Assembly: GCF_016820445.1 (NCBI RefSeq)
Contig: NZ_JADHDT010000005.1
Location: forward strand, 248,001 to 312,000
DNA from: Sphingomonas beigongshangi
GTDB taxonomy: Bacteria; Pseudomonadota; Alphaproteobacteria; Sphingomonadales; Sphingomonadaceae
DNA: 64,000 nt
Direction of reading: 5' to 3'
Within the stretch, counting starts at the first letter, position 1. Each line of letters begins with the position of its first letter. Positions 29,252 through 38,217 of this stretch are shown here, one piece after another. The notes under the pieces are model-generated. The model was not told the DNA's origin. It saw only the letters and a program-made list of their open reading frames with translations, and ran no database searches. The position numbers and the translations under genes are program-made.

Positions 29252-30067
29252 ATGCACGATCGTCTCGACGCTATTCGCTGGCGGGCCTGGCGTCCGGTCG
29301 CGGTGATGATGGCGGTGGGCGCGCTATCCGCGATGCCGGCGGCGGCGCAGACCGCCGAGGGAGGGCCGCGGCGGACGCGCGTCACGCTCGGTCCGGAACT
29401 CGTCCCCGCCTTTCCCGGCGCCGATCGGGTGCGCCTGTCCCCGCTGGTCGACGTGTCGCGGGCGCGGGGCGACGATCCGATCGCGTTCGAGGCGCCGGAC
29501 GAAAGCGCGGGTTTCGCGCTGTGGCAGCGTGGCGGCTTCGCGATCGGGCCGGCGCTGAACCTCGTCGGGCGGCGGCTGGCGCGTGACACCGACGGTCTGC
29601 TGCCCACGGTCGGGCGCACGGTCGAACTTGGCGGGTCGCTCCAATATGCCGTGTCGCCGTCCTGGCGGCTGCGGACGGAGGTGCGGCAGGGAATCGGTGG
29701 TCACAGAGGGTTCGTCGCGAGTCTCAGCGCCGATTACGTGATGCGGGACGCCGATCGCTGGCTTTTTTCGGTCGGTCCGCGCGTGACGCTATCCAATGCA
29801 CGGTTCGACCGCGCCTATTTCGGCGTGTCGGCGGGGGATGCGGCGCGTTCGGGGCTGGGGGTCTACAGGCCCGGTGGCGGCGTGCAGGCCGTGGGCGTCA
29901 CCGCGGGCTTCCTCCGCGCGATCGGTGGTCCATGGGGCCTCTACACCTACGCGCGCTACGACCGGCTGGTCGGCGATGACGCGGATTCACCCGTGACGCG
30001 CCGCTTCGGATCGCGGAGCCAGCCGGCGGGTGGCATCGGCCTCAGCTATACGTTCGGCGGACGCTGA
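29252..30067 (+). CDS. MipA/OmpV-family outer-membrane protein
   Basis: 271 residues from the ATG at 29252, with GGAGAAGG upstream. The signal peptide ends near AMPAAAQT (about residue 33). The rest is amphipathic beta-strand sequence typical of MipA/Omp[55 protein letters not shown], and a C-terminal strand [11 protein letters not shown]. MipA proteins are scaffold or stress-responsive outer-membrane proteins; the role here is unknown. It interrupts the conserved gene order between miaB and plsC. Confidence 0.85.
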   Translation: MHDRLDAIRWRAWRPVAVMMAVGALSAMPAAAQTAEGGPRRTRVTLGPELVPAFPGADRVRLSPLVDVSRARGDDPIAFEAPDESAGFALWQRGGFAIGPALNLVGRRLARDTDGLLPTVGRTVELGGSLQYAVSPSWRLRTEVRQGIGGHRGFVASLSADYVMRDADRWLFSVGPRVTLSNARFDRAYFGVSAGDAARSGLGVYRPGGGVQAVGVTAGFLRAIGGPWGLYTYARYDRLVGDDADSPVTRRFGSRSQPAGGIGLSYTFGGR

Positions 30068-30079
30068 GCCGGATCCGTT

Positions 30080-30463
30080 TCAGGCGGCGGCGGCGTCCGC
30101 ATCCTGGAACAGCCAGGCTTCGGCCTGTGCGATATCGAAGAACAGTCGGCCGCGACTTCCGGCTGCACGGATCACCTGTGACCGGGCAAGCGAACGCCCA
30201 ACGACAAAAGCGATGCGGCGCGAAAGCGATTGCGGGTTGCGCAACACCTCGGCGAACATCGCGACCGCCTCTTGCGATTGAATGTTCATGCCGCGGATAT
30301 CGACCAGCGTAAGATGCTGATTGGGCGCGCAGGCCAGGCCGGTCATGGCCTCGTTCCGCTCGCGCATGAACCGTGCGATATCGGCTGCTTCGAAGAAACC
30401 GACCATGGTGATGCGGATCAGATCCCGGTCCGGCGCTAGTTGGAAAGAAAAAGAAGCCTGCAT
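30080..30463 (-). CDS. Hypothetical STAS/SEC14-like protein (127 aa)
   Basis: The small alpha/beta protein pattern (FSFQLAPDRDLIRITMVGFFEAADIARFM, LTLVDIRGMNIQSQEAVAMF, RIAFVVGRSLARSQVIR) resembles STAS/SpoIIAA-like domains, which act as anti-sigma antagonists or lipid-related regulators. This is a fold-level impression, not a named family hit. No phosphorylatable Ser of the SpoIIAA type stands out. It converges with the MipA gene, 12 bp apart, and lies downstream of plsC on the same strand. Confidence 0.55.
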   Translation of the reverse strand: MQASFSFQLAPDRDLIRITMVGFFEAADIARFMRERNEAMTGLACAPNQHLTLVDIRGMNIQSQEAVAMFAEVLRNPQSLSRRIAFVVGRSLARSQVIRAAGSRGRLFFDIAQAEAWLFQDADAAAA

Positions 30464-30549
30464 GTGGAGTGTTTTACGGGCGGAACGTTATCAATCGGTA
30501 AAATTGGGCCACAATGGATCAATTTGACCTTATCTTGAATGTTTTCCTG

Positions 30550-31272
30550 TCATTCGGAGGCCGCGATGGCGGCTTGGGCCGCGGCAGCGATTGCCTTGCG
30601 TCCGCCGCACGTTGTTGGATCGAACACCGCCAGGCAGTGCAGCGTCGCGTCGAAGCCGCCGCGTCGACGCAGTACCCGTAGCGCGTGCGATTGGCCGGGC
30701 TCGTCACCAACCCACGCTAGTTCGTCCGTCGCGGTGCCATAGTCGATTCTGATCGGCTGGACCCGCGTGCCTGCGGGCGGCGGATCGAGCGCGGCGAGCA
30801 GCGAAGCTTTGAACGGCAGCAGGGTCCGCCCGTCGCCCGTCGTCCCCTCGGGAAAGATCGTCACCGCCCAGCCCCGGCGGAGGGCGAGGCGGAGCCGCTC
30901 GATCTGACCGGCGATGCCGAGCCTGTCCTCCCGCGCGACGAAGATAGTGCGATTGAGCGTGCATAGCCAGCCGATCAACGGGACACGGGCAAGCTCACCC
31001 TTGGCGACGAAGGTGGTGCCGGTTGCGGCGGCTAGTAGGAGTATGTCTATCCAGCTGAGGTGGTTGGACAGGAATACGACGTTCCTGCGCAGGGGCGTGC
31101 CGATGACGTGCAGCCGCGCGCCGACGATGCGCGCGCTGGCGCCGAGGAACAGCCGGGGCCAGGGCGAGGGCAGGCGGAGGAGGCGCCAGAGGCCGTGCAG
31201 GAGGAGCGCCCCGGCGAGGGCGGCGACGAGGGCGAGGAGCCGGGCGGCGAGGCGCAGGTTGCCGCCCATCAC
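30550..31272 (-). CDS. plsC: 1-acyl-sn-glycerol-3-phosphate acyltransferase (PlsC family)
   Basis: 240 residues: an N-terminal hydrophobic segment (RLLALVAALAGALLLHGLWRLL) and the acyltransferase core with the catalytic NHLSWID motif (His71, Asp76) and FPEGTT (Glu142, Gly143), the glycerol-phosphate binding signature. It transfers a fatty acyl chain to lysophosphatidic acid at the inner membrane, although paralogues can act on other lysolipids such as ornithine lipid. It starts 6 bp after the fur stop, so the two are an operon, as in many alphaproteobacteria. Confidence 0.88.
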   Translation of the reverse strand: MMGGNLRLAARLLALVAALAGALLLHGLWRLLRLPSPWPRLFLGASARIVGARLHVIGTPLRRNVVFLSNHLSWIDILLLAAATGTTFVAKGELARVPLIGWLCTLNRTIFVAREDRLGIAGQIERLRLALRRGWAVTIFPEGTTGDGRTLLPFKASLLAALDPPPAGTRVQPIRIDYGTATDELAWVGDEPGQSHALRVLRRRGGFDATLHCLAVFDPTTCGGRKAIAAAAQAAIAASE

Positions 31273-31278
31273 CGCGGC

Positions 31279-31701
31279 TCAGTTCTTGCGGTCGAGGCTG
31301 ACGCCGTACAGTTCCATGCGATGGTCGACGAGCCGGAAGCCGAGGCGCTCCGCGATCGCCTTTTGCAGCTGTTCGACCTCGGGGTCGACGAACTCGATCA
31401 CCCGGCCGGTTTCGACGTCGATCAGATGATCGTGATGCGCCTCGGGCGCGGGCTCGTAGCGGGCGCGGCCGTCGCCGAAGTCATGGCGGTCGAGGATCCC
31501 CGCCTCTTCGAACAGACGCACGGTGCGATAGACGGTGGCGATCGAGATGCCGGGATCGATCGCGGAGGCCCGCTCGTAGACCTTTTCCACGTCCGGATGA
31601 TCCTCCGCCTCCGACAGCACGCGCGCGATGACGCGGCGCTGCTCGGTGATGCGCAGGCCCTTTTGCGCGCACAGGGCTTCGAGATCGATTTTGCGAGGCA
31701 T
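31279..31701 (-). CDS. fur: Fur-family metal-dependent regulator
   Basis: 140 residues from the ATG at 31701 (a GTG two codons upstream is also possible; TAGGG lies 7 bp before the ATG). The winged HTH is RITEQRRVIARVLSEAEDHP through ISIATVYRTVRLFEEAGI. The metal-sensing motif HHDHLID (His89, His90, His92) is present, but the structural-zinc CxxC pairs of gamma-proteobacterial Fur are missing. This fits alphaproteobacterial Fur/Mur rather than Zur; Irr is less likely given the HHDH pattern. Upstream, an inverted repeat attgcga/tcgcaat may be an autoregulatory site. It forms an operon with plsC. Confidence 0.88.
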   Translation of the reverse strand: MPRKIDLEALCAQKGLRITEQRRVIARVLSEAEDHPDVEKVYERASAIDPGISIATVYRTVRLFEEAGILDRHDFGDGRARYEPAPEAHHDHLIDVETGRVIEFVDPEVEQLQKAIAERLGFRLVDHRMELYGVSLDRKN

Positions 31702-31726
31702 GCGCACACCCTATCGCGAAGCGCTA

Positions 31727-31754
31727 ATTGCGAAAAGCGAAACCGACTCGCAAT
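31727..31754. promoter_or_regulatory. Inverted repeat attgcga-N14-tcgcaat upstream of fur
   Basis: Perfect 7-bp arms at 31727-31733 and 31748-31754, 26 bp from the fur start, with centres two helical turns apart. The TTGCGA arm is shared with the palindrome in front of the suf operon (45911-45927). It may be an autoregulatory Fur site. Confidence 0.45.
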
Positions 31755-31828
31755 AACGCCTCGATCGCATGGTCCCGCGGCGGGGGAGGGCCGACACCGC
31801 CCCCGCCATGGCCTGGCTGGATCGGACG

Positions 31829-34717
31829 CTATTTGCCCGTCGCTGCGGCCCCGCCCGCCTTGCGCGGCAGCACCGCGAGCGTCCAGTCCTTCGACGGGAC
31901 CAGATATTTCGCGGCGGTCTGCTGCAGCGACGCGGGGGTCACCGCGCCGAAGTCGCGCCCGATCCGCTGCGTCGCGTCCAGCCGCGTCGTGTCGTAGGCG
32001 CTGCCCGACAGCTCGCGCATCCAGAACAGGCTGCTCGTCGCGGCGCGCTGGTACAGCTGCTGCAACGGTCCCTTGACGCGCGCGAGCTCGTCGTCGGAGA
32101 TCGGATGCGCCGCAAGGTCGGCGGCGATGTCGCGGGCCAGGCGGAAGAAGAGCGGCACGTTGGCGGGGGCGACCTGACTCATCGCCATCAACCGGCCGCC
32201 ACCCGGCAGCCCCTTTGGCCAGCTGCTCGCCACACCGGGGCTGTAGCTCGCGCCCGCCGCCTGACGCATCTTCTCGAACAGGCGGTCGCTGAACACCTGC
32301 GCCAGCACCTCGAGCTGCCGCGCGGTGGCGCTGTCGGCCATGCCGGCGCCGGTCGGCCACGCGATCACCGCCGCCGCCTGCGTCTCCGGCCCGTCGTGCA
32401 GGCGCAGCACCGGCGTCGCCACGTGCGCCGGGAAGCGGACGGGCGGCGTCGCGGCGGTCGACGGCGTGCGCGGCGGCAGCGCGCCGAAACTCTTCGCGAC
32501 CGCGGCGATCGCCGCGTCGGGGTCGATCTGGCCGAAGACGTCGACCTCGATCGGGCCGCTGGCGAGCAGGGGGCCCCAGAACGCCTTGAACGCGGCGGGC
32601 GTCAGCGCCTCGATCGCCTTGGCATCGGGCGTCCGCCAGCGCGGATCGCCATCGTGCAGCAATCCCTCCAGGTCGCGCGACAGGACGCCGTCGGCACTCG
32701 ACTGATAGCCCGGGATCGCGGTCAGCGCCGCTTCCTTGGCACGCATCACCGGCGCCGCGTCCCAGCGCGGCGCGGCGAGCTTGGCGGCGATCAGCGTCAG
32801 TTCGTCGGCATAATCCTTCGGGCTCGACAGCGCGGCCACCGAGAAGGCGTCCTCGTCGATATCGAAGTCGAGGCCGAGCTGCCGCCCGGCGGTCAACTGG
32901 TCGAGATCGTCCTGGCCCAGGTTGCCGATGCCGCTCTCCATCAGCGCAAGATCACCCGACCAGCCGAGCGACTGGCGGTCCGCGGGCAGCGCGTTGTACC
33001 CGCGCCCGAAGCGCACGCGCACGAACACCCGGCCGGTATCGTCGGGATTGGCGAAGAGCAGCATGCGCACGCCGTTGGCGAAGGTCACCTTTTCCAGCGG
33101 CAGGCCCTGCACCTGCTCGCGCGACGCGACCGTCCCCGGCGTGCCGAGCGCTGGCAGCTTGCTGAAATCCACGGACCCCTGCGTGGCGCGCTTGACGGTC
33201 AGCTGCGAGACATCCGCCTTCAGCGCGGCCGCCAGCTTTTCTGCCGTGCCCTTCTCCGCGGTGCGGGTGTTGACGAGGGCGCGCGTCGCCACGCCGGTGA
33301 AGATCTTCCTGGTCGAGGCGAGGACCGCGGCGGGATTGAACATGCCGGCCTTCTTCGCGTCGGCGAGGATGTCATACTGGTTCTGAGGCGCGGTCACCGT
33401 CTCGCGGATGTCGAGCGCGCCGGCCATGTCGTCGGCCTGCTTGGCGCTCGCCTCGACGCGGGCGGTCTCGACGCCGTTGCGGATCGCGACCTCGTAATCG
33501 GCATATTCGCGGTCGATCTCCGCCTGCGTCGGCGGCGCCTTTTCGGCATCGGCGATCTCCGCGCGGACGTCCTTGAGCGCCTGTTCCCATTTGTCACCGA
33601 CGGGCAGGATCAGCACCGTCGTCATGTTCGCCGAGCGGGAGCGATCGTCCAGGTCGACGCTCGCCTGGACGAAGCTGGCGCCGGCACGCGCACGGCGTTC
33701 CAGGCGGCGGCTGATCACCTTGGCGGCGATCGTGTCGACCATCCTCTTCTGATTGAAGATCTTGGTGTCGTTGTTGAAGTGCCAGGGACGCACGACGCCC
33801 ATCATCACCAGCGGCGGCAGGCCCGGCTCGACCAGCGTGGCGCTGGTCGGCTGTTTCGGATCGGGCTGGCCGAAGTCCGGATCGGCGGGGGCGGGGCCGT
33901 TGCCCTTCCAATCCGCGAAATGCTTGACGACGAGCTGGCCGAGCGTCGCGGCGTCGACGTCGCCGGAGATGATGACGACGGCGCGTTCGGGGCGGTACCA
34001 TTTGTCGTGGAACGCCTTGATGCTGTCGCCGGTCGCCGCCTCGAGCGTCTTCAGCGTGCCGATGGGCGAACGGTCGGCCAGCGGCTGGCCGGCGAAGAAC
34101 AAGGCGTTCATCGCATCGGAGAGGCGGACCTGCGGCCCCGGCTGCTCGCGACGTTCGGCGAGCACGATCGGCCGCTCGGCGGCCACCGCCGCGTCGGTCA
34201 GCGTCGGCTTTTCCATCATGCCCGACAGGATCTTGAGGCTTTCGTCGAGCGTCTGCGGCGTCGCCGAGGGCAGGTCGAGCTTGTAGAGCGTCTGCGTCGG
34301 CGTGGTCGATGCGTTGGAATCGGAACCGAAGGTGGCGCCGAACCGCTGCCACACCCGTTTCGCCTCGCCGTCGGGGACATATTCCGAGCCGCGGAACGAC
34401 AGATGCTCGATGAAATGGGCATAGCCGCGCTGCGTGTCGGTCTCGTTGAGCGAGCCGGCGTCGATGCGCACGCGGATCGACACCTGTCCCGGCGGCACGC
34501 CGTTCTTGCGCACCGCATAGCGCAGGCCGTTCGGCAGCGTGCCGAAGCTCCACGCCGGATCGGGCGGCAGGTCGCTGCCCTTGTAGAGCCAGGCGGAGGT
34601 GTCGACCTTGACCGAGGGGGCCGTGGCAGGCGCGGTCTGGCCTACAAGTGGATTGGCGAGACCGAGGATGGGGCCGAGAAGCAGTACGGGCGCGAATGCG
34701 CGGGAGAAGAACGCCAT
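31829..34717 (-). CDS. Exported M16-family zinc metallopeptidase with two M16 repeats
   Basis: 962 residues with a signal peptide (SRAFAPVLLLGPILGLA). The first M16 repeat contains the inverted zinc motif HFIEH (His101, Glu104, His105) and is catalytically competent. The second repeat, from about residue 520, lacks an HxxEH motif and would complete the clam-shell, as in pitrilysin. It probably degrades peptides in the periplasm. It is transcribed alone on the minus strand, between fur and an LpxO-like gene. A plus-strand open frame of similar length lies over it and is a composition artefact. Confidence 0.9.
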   Translation of the reverse strand: MAFFSRAFAPVLLLGPILGLANPLVGQTAPATAPSVKVDTSAWLYKGSDLPPDPAWSFGTLPNGLRYAVRKNGVPPGQVSIRVRIDAGSLNETDTQRGYAHFIEHLSFRGSEYVPDGEAKRVWQRFGATFGSDSNASTTPTQTLYKLDLPSATPQTLDESLKILSGMMEKPTLTDAAVAAERPIVLAERREQPGPQVRLSDAMNALFFAGQPLADRSPIGTLKTLEAATGDSIKAFHDKWYRPERAVVIISGDVDAATLGQLVVKHFADWKGNGPAPADPDFGQPDPKQPTSATLVEPGLPPLVMMGVVRPWHFNNDTKIFNQKRMVDTIAAKVISRRLERRARAGASFVQASVDLDDRSRSANMTTVLILPVGDKWEQALKDVRAEIADAEKAPPTQAEIDREYADYEVAIRNGVETARVEASAKQADDMAGALDIRETVTAPQNQYDILADAKKAGMFNPAAVLASTRKIFTGVATRALVNTRTAEKGTAEKLAAALKADVSQLTVKRATQGSVDFSKLPALGTPGTVASREQVQGLPLEKVTFANGVRMLLFANPDDTGRVFVRVRFGRGYNALPADRQSLGWSGDLALMESGIGNLGQDDLDQLTAGRQLGLDFDIDEDAFSVAALSSPKDYADELTLIAAKLAAPRWDAAPVMRAKEAALTAIPGYQSSADGVLSRDLEGLLHDGDPRWRTPDAKAIEALTPAAFKAFWGPLLASGPIEVDVFGQIDPDAAIAAVAKSFGALPPRTPSTAATPPVRFPAHVATPVLRLHDGPETQAAAVIAWPTGAGMADSATARQLEVLAQVFSDRLFEKMRQAAGASYSPGVASSWPKGLPGGGRLMAMSQVAPANVPLFFRLARDIAADLAAHPISDDELARVKGPLQQLYQRAATSSLFWMRELSGSAYDTTRLDATQRIGRDFGAVTPASLQQTAAKYLVPSKDWTLAVLPRKAGGAAATGK

Positions 34718-34953
34718 GCCGGCCTTTTAGCGTGTGGCACGTGCAAGGGCTAGCTGGGCGCCTTGCACCCCCCAAGCGACGGCGCAGCGGTGGTGCCGGC
34801 GGAGGTTCCGCGACCCAGAAGACACCGCGCCATCGCCATGTTTTCGCCCCCGTGCGCCGATAGTCGCCACTGTCGACAGGAGCGGCGCGCATCGGCGCGC
34901 CACGCCGCCCCACAGCGGAAAACCGCACGGGTGGACGACGGGACGGTGCAAGG

Positions 34954-35655
34954 ATGACGGCCGGCGGAAGCAATATCGGCATGCCTCGACACGATCGGGC
35001 AATGCGGCAGAATTTCGGCAGCGAGGCGTCGCGGCGGGCGCATGGTCGCGCCGCGGGCCCGCCGGAGGGCGGATGGTGGCGTGCCGCGCTCGACCGGGTG
35101 ATCGCGGCGTCGTCGCTCGTCTCGAACGCACCCGTGCTCGACGTGCGTGACTTCGGATGGACGGCGGTGTTGCGCGACCGGTGGCAGGCAATCCGGGACG
35201 AGGCGATTCGCGTCGCCATGTCCCCGAAGGGCGGCGCGGACTCGGTCGCGCTCTGGCGGCATGGCGAGCCCGTCGGGGAGACGCTGGCGCAATGCCCGGT
35301 CACCGCCGCCGCCGTCGCCTGCATTCCGGGGGCCGAACGCGCGTGCTTCGCAACCCTCGCCCCGGGCGCACACATTGCCGCGCATCGCGGCGCGACCAAG
35401 GGGCTGGTCACCTGTCATCTCGGCCTGATCGTGCCGCGCGACGGCGACGTCCGCATGCGGATCGGCGATCGCTACCTGCGCTGGGCGGAGGGCGAGACGG
35501 TCGTGTTCGACGACACGTACGATCATGAGGTGTGGAACGATGCCGCGGCGACGCGCATGGTGCTGCTGGTCCGCTTCAGGCGGCCGCTGCGCCAACCGGG
35601 ACGATGGATCGCGGACATGGTCCTGCGGACGAAGGGCCGGCCCGACCGGCGCTAG
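34954..35655 (+). CDS. Aspartyl/asparaginyl beta-hydroxylase-fold Fe(II)/2OG dioxygenase (LpxO-like)
   Basis: 233 residues with the double-stranded beta-helix core at about 65-212. IAAHRGATKGLVTCHLGLIVP supplies His144 and His155, FDDTYDHEVWND supplies His191, and Arg201 fits the 2-oxoglutarate-binding position. Bacterial members include LpxO, which 2-hydroxylates acyl chains of lipid A; others modify proteins or amino-acid lipids. Sphingomonads characteristically carry 2-hydroxymyristate in their sphingolipids, so lipid 2-hydroxylation is a plausible role, but this is inference. The N-terminal 40 residues are poorly conserved-looking, and later ATGs (34981, 35002) are possible starts. Confidence 0.78.
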   Translation: MTAGGSNIGMPRHDRAMRQNFGSEASRRAHGRAAGPPEGGWWRAALDRVIAASSLVSNAPVLDVRDFGWTAVLRDRWQAIRDEAIRVAMSPKGGADSVALWRHGEPVGETLAQCPVTAAAVACIPGAERACFATLAPGAHIAAHRGATKGLVTCHLGLIVPRDGDVRMRIGDRYLRWAEGETVVFDDTYDHEVWNDAAATRMVLLVRFRRPLRQPGRWIADMVLRTKGRPDRR

Positions 35656-35859
35656 CGTGCGATCCGGCAAGGCTGGATCGGCTCGGTACCGCTTCCCCGT
35701 ACGTGGATCAAAACGCTGGCGCGATCGCGCCCGTTGCCGGCCACGCGCGCGCGGCGCAGGTCTATGGGCGCGGCCGATGCGGTATCCTTTGAAGACACGA
35801 AACAAAGCCTTTCCCGCTGGCCGCTTGATCCACCGGCCGCGCCGCGCCACATGGCGCGC

Positions 35860-36432
35860 ATGCTGATCGAGACCGAAGCCACGCCGAACCCGGCGACGCT
35901 CAAGTTCCTGCCCGGCCGGACCGTGATGGACACCGGCACGCGCGACTTCGCCACCCCCGAGGAAGCGGAGGCAAGCCCCCTGGCGGAGGCGCTGTTCGCG
36001 CTCGGCGACGTCACCGGCGTGTTCCTGGGGCGCGACTTCGTGTCGGTCACCGCGGCGCCGGGCGTCGACTGGACCGGTCTGAAGCCCGACGTGCTCGCCA
36101 TCCTGCTGGACCATTTCTCCGCCAACATGCCGCTGTTCCGCGAGGCCCGCGCGGGCTTCAGCGTGCCGGCGGCGGAAGAGGAGATCGCCGACGATCCCGC
36201 CGATGCCGACATCGTCGCGCAGATCCGTGAGTTGATCGACACGCGCGTGCGCCCGGCGGTGGCGAACGACGGCGGGGACATCGTCTATCGCGGGTTCGAC
36301 AAGGGCAAGGTTTTCCTGCGCATGCACGGTGCGTGTGCCGGCTGCCCGTCGTCGACCGCGACGCTGAAGAACGGCATCGAGCAGTTGCTCAAATATTATG
36401 TCCCCGAAGTCACCGAAGTGAGGGCCGTCTGA
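35860..36432 (+). CDS. NfuA/NifU-family iron-sulfur carrier protein
   Basis: 190 residues: an N-terminal Nfu_N domain ([20 protein letters not shown] is diagnostic; about 1-88) and a C-terminal NifU-like domain (about 115-185) with the cluster-binding CxxC as Cys159 and Cys162 ([10 protein letters not shown]). It carries or delivers Fe-S clusters to targets downstream of the SUF system encoded at 45.9-52.3 kb. An ATG three codons upstream (35851) is an alternative start. It overlaps the next gene as TGATG, so the two are co-translated. Confidence 0.93.
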   Translation: MLIETEATPNPATLKFLPGRTVMDTGTRDFATPEEAEASPLAEALFALGDVTGVFLGRDFVSVTAAPGVDWTGLKPDVLAILLDHFSANMPLFREARAGFSVPAAEEEIADDPADADIVAQIRELIDTRVRPAVANDGGDIVYRGFDKGKVFLRMHGACAGCPSSTATLKNGIEQLLKYYVPEVTEVRAV

Positions 36433-37025
36433 TGTCCGAGATCCTGTCCGATACCGCGCTCGACACGATCTTCCGGACGGCGCGCAGCTACAACGGCTAT
36501 CTGGACAAGCCGGTCAGCGAGGCGCAGCTGCACGCGATCTGGGACCTGATGAAATGGGGCCCGACCTCCGCGAACCAGTTGCCCGCGCGCCTGGTCTGGT
36601 GCGTCAGCGACGAGGCCAAGGCAAAGCTCGCGGCCTGTGCGTCCGAGGGCAACCGCTCCAAAATCCTGCAGGCGCCGGTCACCGCGATCGTGGCGATGGA
36701 TGTCGAATTCCACGAGCATCTGCCGGAGCTGTTTCCGCACGTCGACGCCAAATCCTGGTTCGACGGCAACACCGAGTTGCGCGAGGCGTCGGCCTTCCGC
36801 AACTCGTCGCTGCAGGGTGCCTATCTGATCATCGCCGCGCGCGCGCTGGGACTCGATACCGGGCCGATGTCGGGCTTCGATCAGGGCGCGGTCGACAAGG
36901 TGTTCTTCGCCGACCAGCCCGGGGTGCGCACGAACTTCATCGCGACGCTCGGCTATGGGGACCCCGCGTCCGTCCATCCGCGCTCGCCGCGCCCCGAATT
37001 TGCGAAGTTCAACCGCATCGCGTGA
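36432..37025 (+). CDS. Nitroreductase-family protein, malonic semialdehyde reductase type (RutE-like)
   Basis: 197 residues of the flavin-binding nitroreductase fold: [14 protein letters not shown] near the start, [17 protein letters not shown] (FMN phosphate/ring contacts), and [20 protein letters not shown], which are signatures of the HadB/RutE subgroup annotated as malonic semialdehyde reductase. No pyrimidine-degradation genes are nearby, so the physiological substrate may differ. It is coupled to the Nfu gene by a TGATG overlap and precedes tsaB by 62 bp. Confidence 0.85.
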   Translation: MSEILSDTALDTIFRTARSYNGYLDKPVSEAQLHAIWDLMKWGPTSANQLPARLVWCVSDEAKAKLAACASEGNRSKILQAPVTAIVAMDVEFHEHLPELFPHVDAKSWFDGNTELREASAFRNSSLQGAYLIIAARALGLDTGPMSGFDQGAVDKVFFADQPGVRTNFIATLGYGDPASVHPRSPRPEFAKFNRIA

Positions 37026-37087
37026 CGTCGACGCCGAACGTCGCGGGGACTTGTCGTGATCGAATGCCTGCGACAAAGCGGGACGCG

Positions 37088-37735
37088 ATGGACGCCACCT
37101 TCCGCACGCTCGTGATCGATACCGCGACCGCCGCCTGTTCGGTCGCACTGATCGCCGACGGGCAGGTGATCGCGGCGGAGCATGCCGAAGTCGGTCGTGG
37201 TCATGCCGAAAGGCTGGTGCCGATGATTGCGGACCTGCCCGATGGCGGCCGCGCGGCACGGATCGCCGTCGACGTCGGACCGGGCAGCTTCACCGGCGTG
37301 CGCGTCGGTATCGCCGCCGCCCGTGGGCTGGCACTCGGCTGGGGCGCGGCGGTCGTGGGATATTCCAGCCTCGCGCTCATCGCCCAGCGCGCCTTTGCCG
37401 ATGGCGAAGAGGATCAGGTGGCGGTCGTGCTCGAGGGGGGGCATGGCGAAGTCTTCATGCAGCCGTTCGCGCGCGGCGAGGGGGCGCTCGACGCACTGGC
37501 TTCGCTGTCGCCGCAGGCCGCGATCGATCGGATCGGCAACCGGGCGATCGTCGGCAACGGCCTGGCGTGGCTGCAGCGGGTCGATCCGTCGGTGACCGGA
37601 CGGCCCGCGCTGCCGCGTGCCGCGGACGCGATCCTGTTGCCGCCGGACCTTGTCGCGCTGCCGGCCAAGCCCCTCTACGGCCGCGCGCCCGATGCCAAAC
37701 TGCCCGGCGGGATCACGCCGCCGGTCGCCGCGTGA
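37088..37735 (+). CDS. tsaB: tRNA threonylcarbamoyladenosine synthesis protein TsaB
   Basis: 215 residues with the ASKHA fold. LVIDTATAACSVALIADG is the first nucleotide-binding-like strand pair, followed by HAERLVPMIADL and VGPGSFTGVRVGIAAARGLALG, the TsaB signature. It is a scaffold partner of TsaD in t6A37 synthesis. The C-terminal part is shorter and more variable, as usual. The stop overlaps the rimI start as TGATG, the standard tsaB-rimI arrangement. Confidence 0.93.
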   Translation: MDATFRTLVIDTATAACSVALIADGQVIAAEHAEVGRGHAERLVPMIADLPDGGRAARIAVDVGPGSFTGVRVGIAAARGLALGWGAAVVGYSSLALIAQRAFADGEEDQVAVVLEGGHGEVFMQPFARGEGALDALASLSPQAAIDRIGNRAIVGNGLAWLQRVDPSVTGRPALPRAADAILLPPDLVALPAKPLYGRAPDAKLPGGITPPVAA

Positions 37736-38202
37736 TGGCGACGCGAACGGTGACGTTGCGCACGGGCGACACGCGCGACGTCGCGACGGTCGACGCGCTG
37801 ATGACGGCGGCGTTCGATCCGCGGTTCGGAGAGGCGTGGACGCGCAGTCAGTGCCTCGGCGTGATGGCGATGCCCGGCGTGCGGCTGACCATCGCACAGA
37901 TCGACGACGTGCCCGCCGGATTCGCGCTGGTCCGTACCGTGGCGGACGAGGCCGAACTGCTGCTGCTGGCGGTTGCGCCGCCCTATCGCCGCCGCGGCGT
38001 GGCGGGGGCGTTGCTGCGCGCGGTCATCGCCGAGGCGGGCGGGGCGGGAATTGCGGACCTGCATCTCGAGGTGCGCGCCGGCAACGAAGCCGTGCGGCTG
38101 TACGAGCAGAACGGCTTCGCCAAGGTGGGCGAACGCCGCGGCTATTATCGCGGGCGCAACGGCGAGACGTTCGACGCGCACACCTATCGCCGCGCGCTCT
38201 AG
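37735..38202 (+). CDS. rimI: Ribosomal-protein S18-alanine N-acetyltransferase RimI
   Basis: A 155-residue GNAT acetyltransferase. The acetyl-CoA loop is YRRRGVAGALLRAVI (about 82-96), followed by LHLEVRAGNEAVRLYEQNGFAKVGERRGYY, the typical RimI end of motif B. It acetylates the N-terminal Ala of S18. It is coupled to tsaB by TGATG. It converges with the tad genes 15 bp downstream, so this is where the tsaB-rimI unit ends; in many alphaproteobacteria fur follows here, but in this genome fur is 6 kb away. Confidence 0.9.
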   Translation: MATRTVTLRTGDTRDVATVDALMTAAFDPRFGEAWTRSQCLGVMAMPGVRLTIAQIDDVPAGFALVRTVADEAELLLLAVAPPYRRRGVAGALLRAVIAEAGGAGIADLHLEVRAGNEAVRLYEQNGFAKVGERRGYYRGRNGETFDAHTYRRAL

Positions 38203-38217
38203 CGTCCGGCCCGGCGA

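Noticed and set aside
31769..34753. 994-codon plus-strand open frame across the M16 peptidase gene
   Set aside because: It is longer than the peptidase frame but gives an Arg/Gly/His-rich sequence with no domain. The minus-strand frame has a signal peptide and the HFIEH zinc site. High GC keeps antisense frames open.
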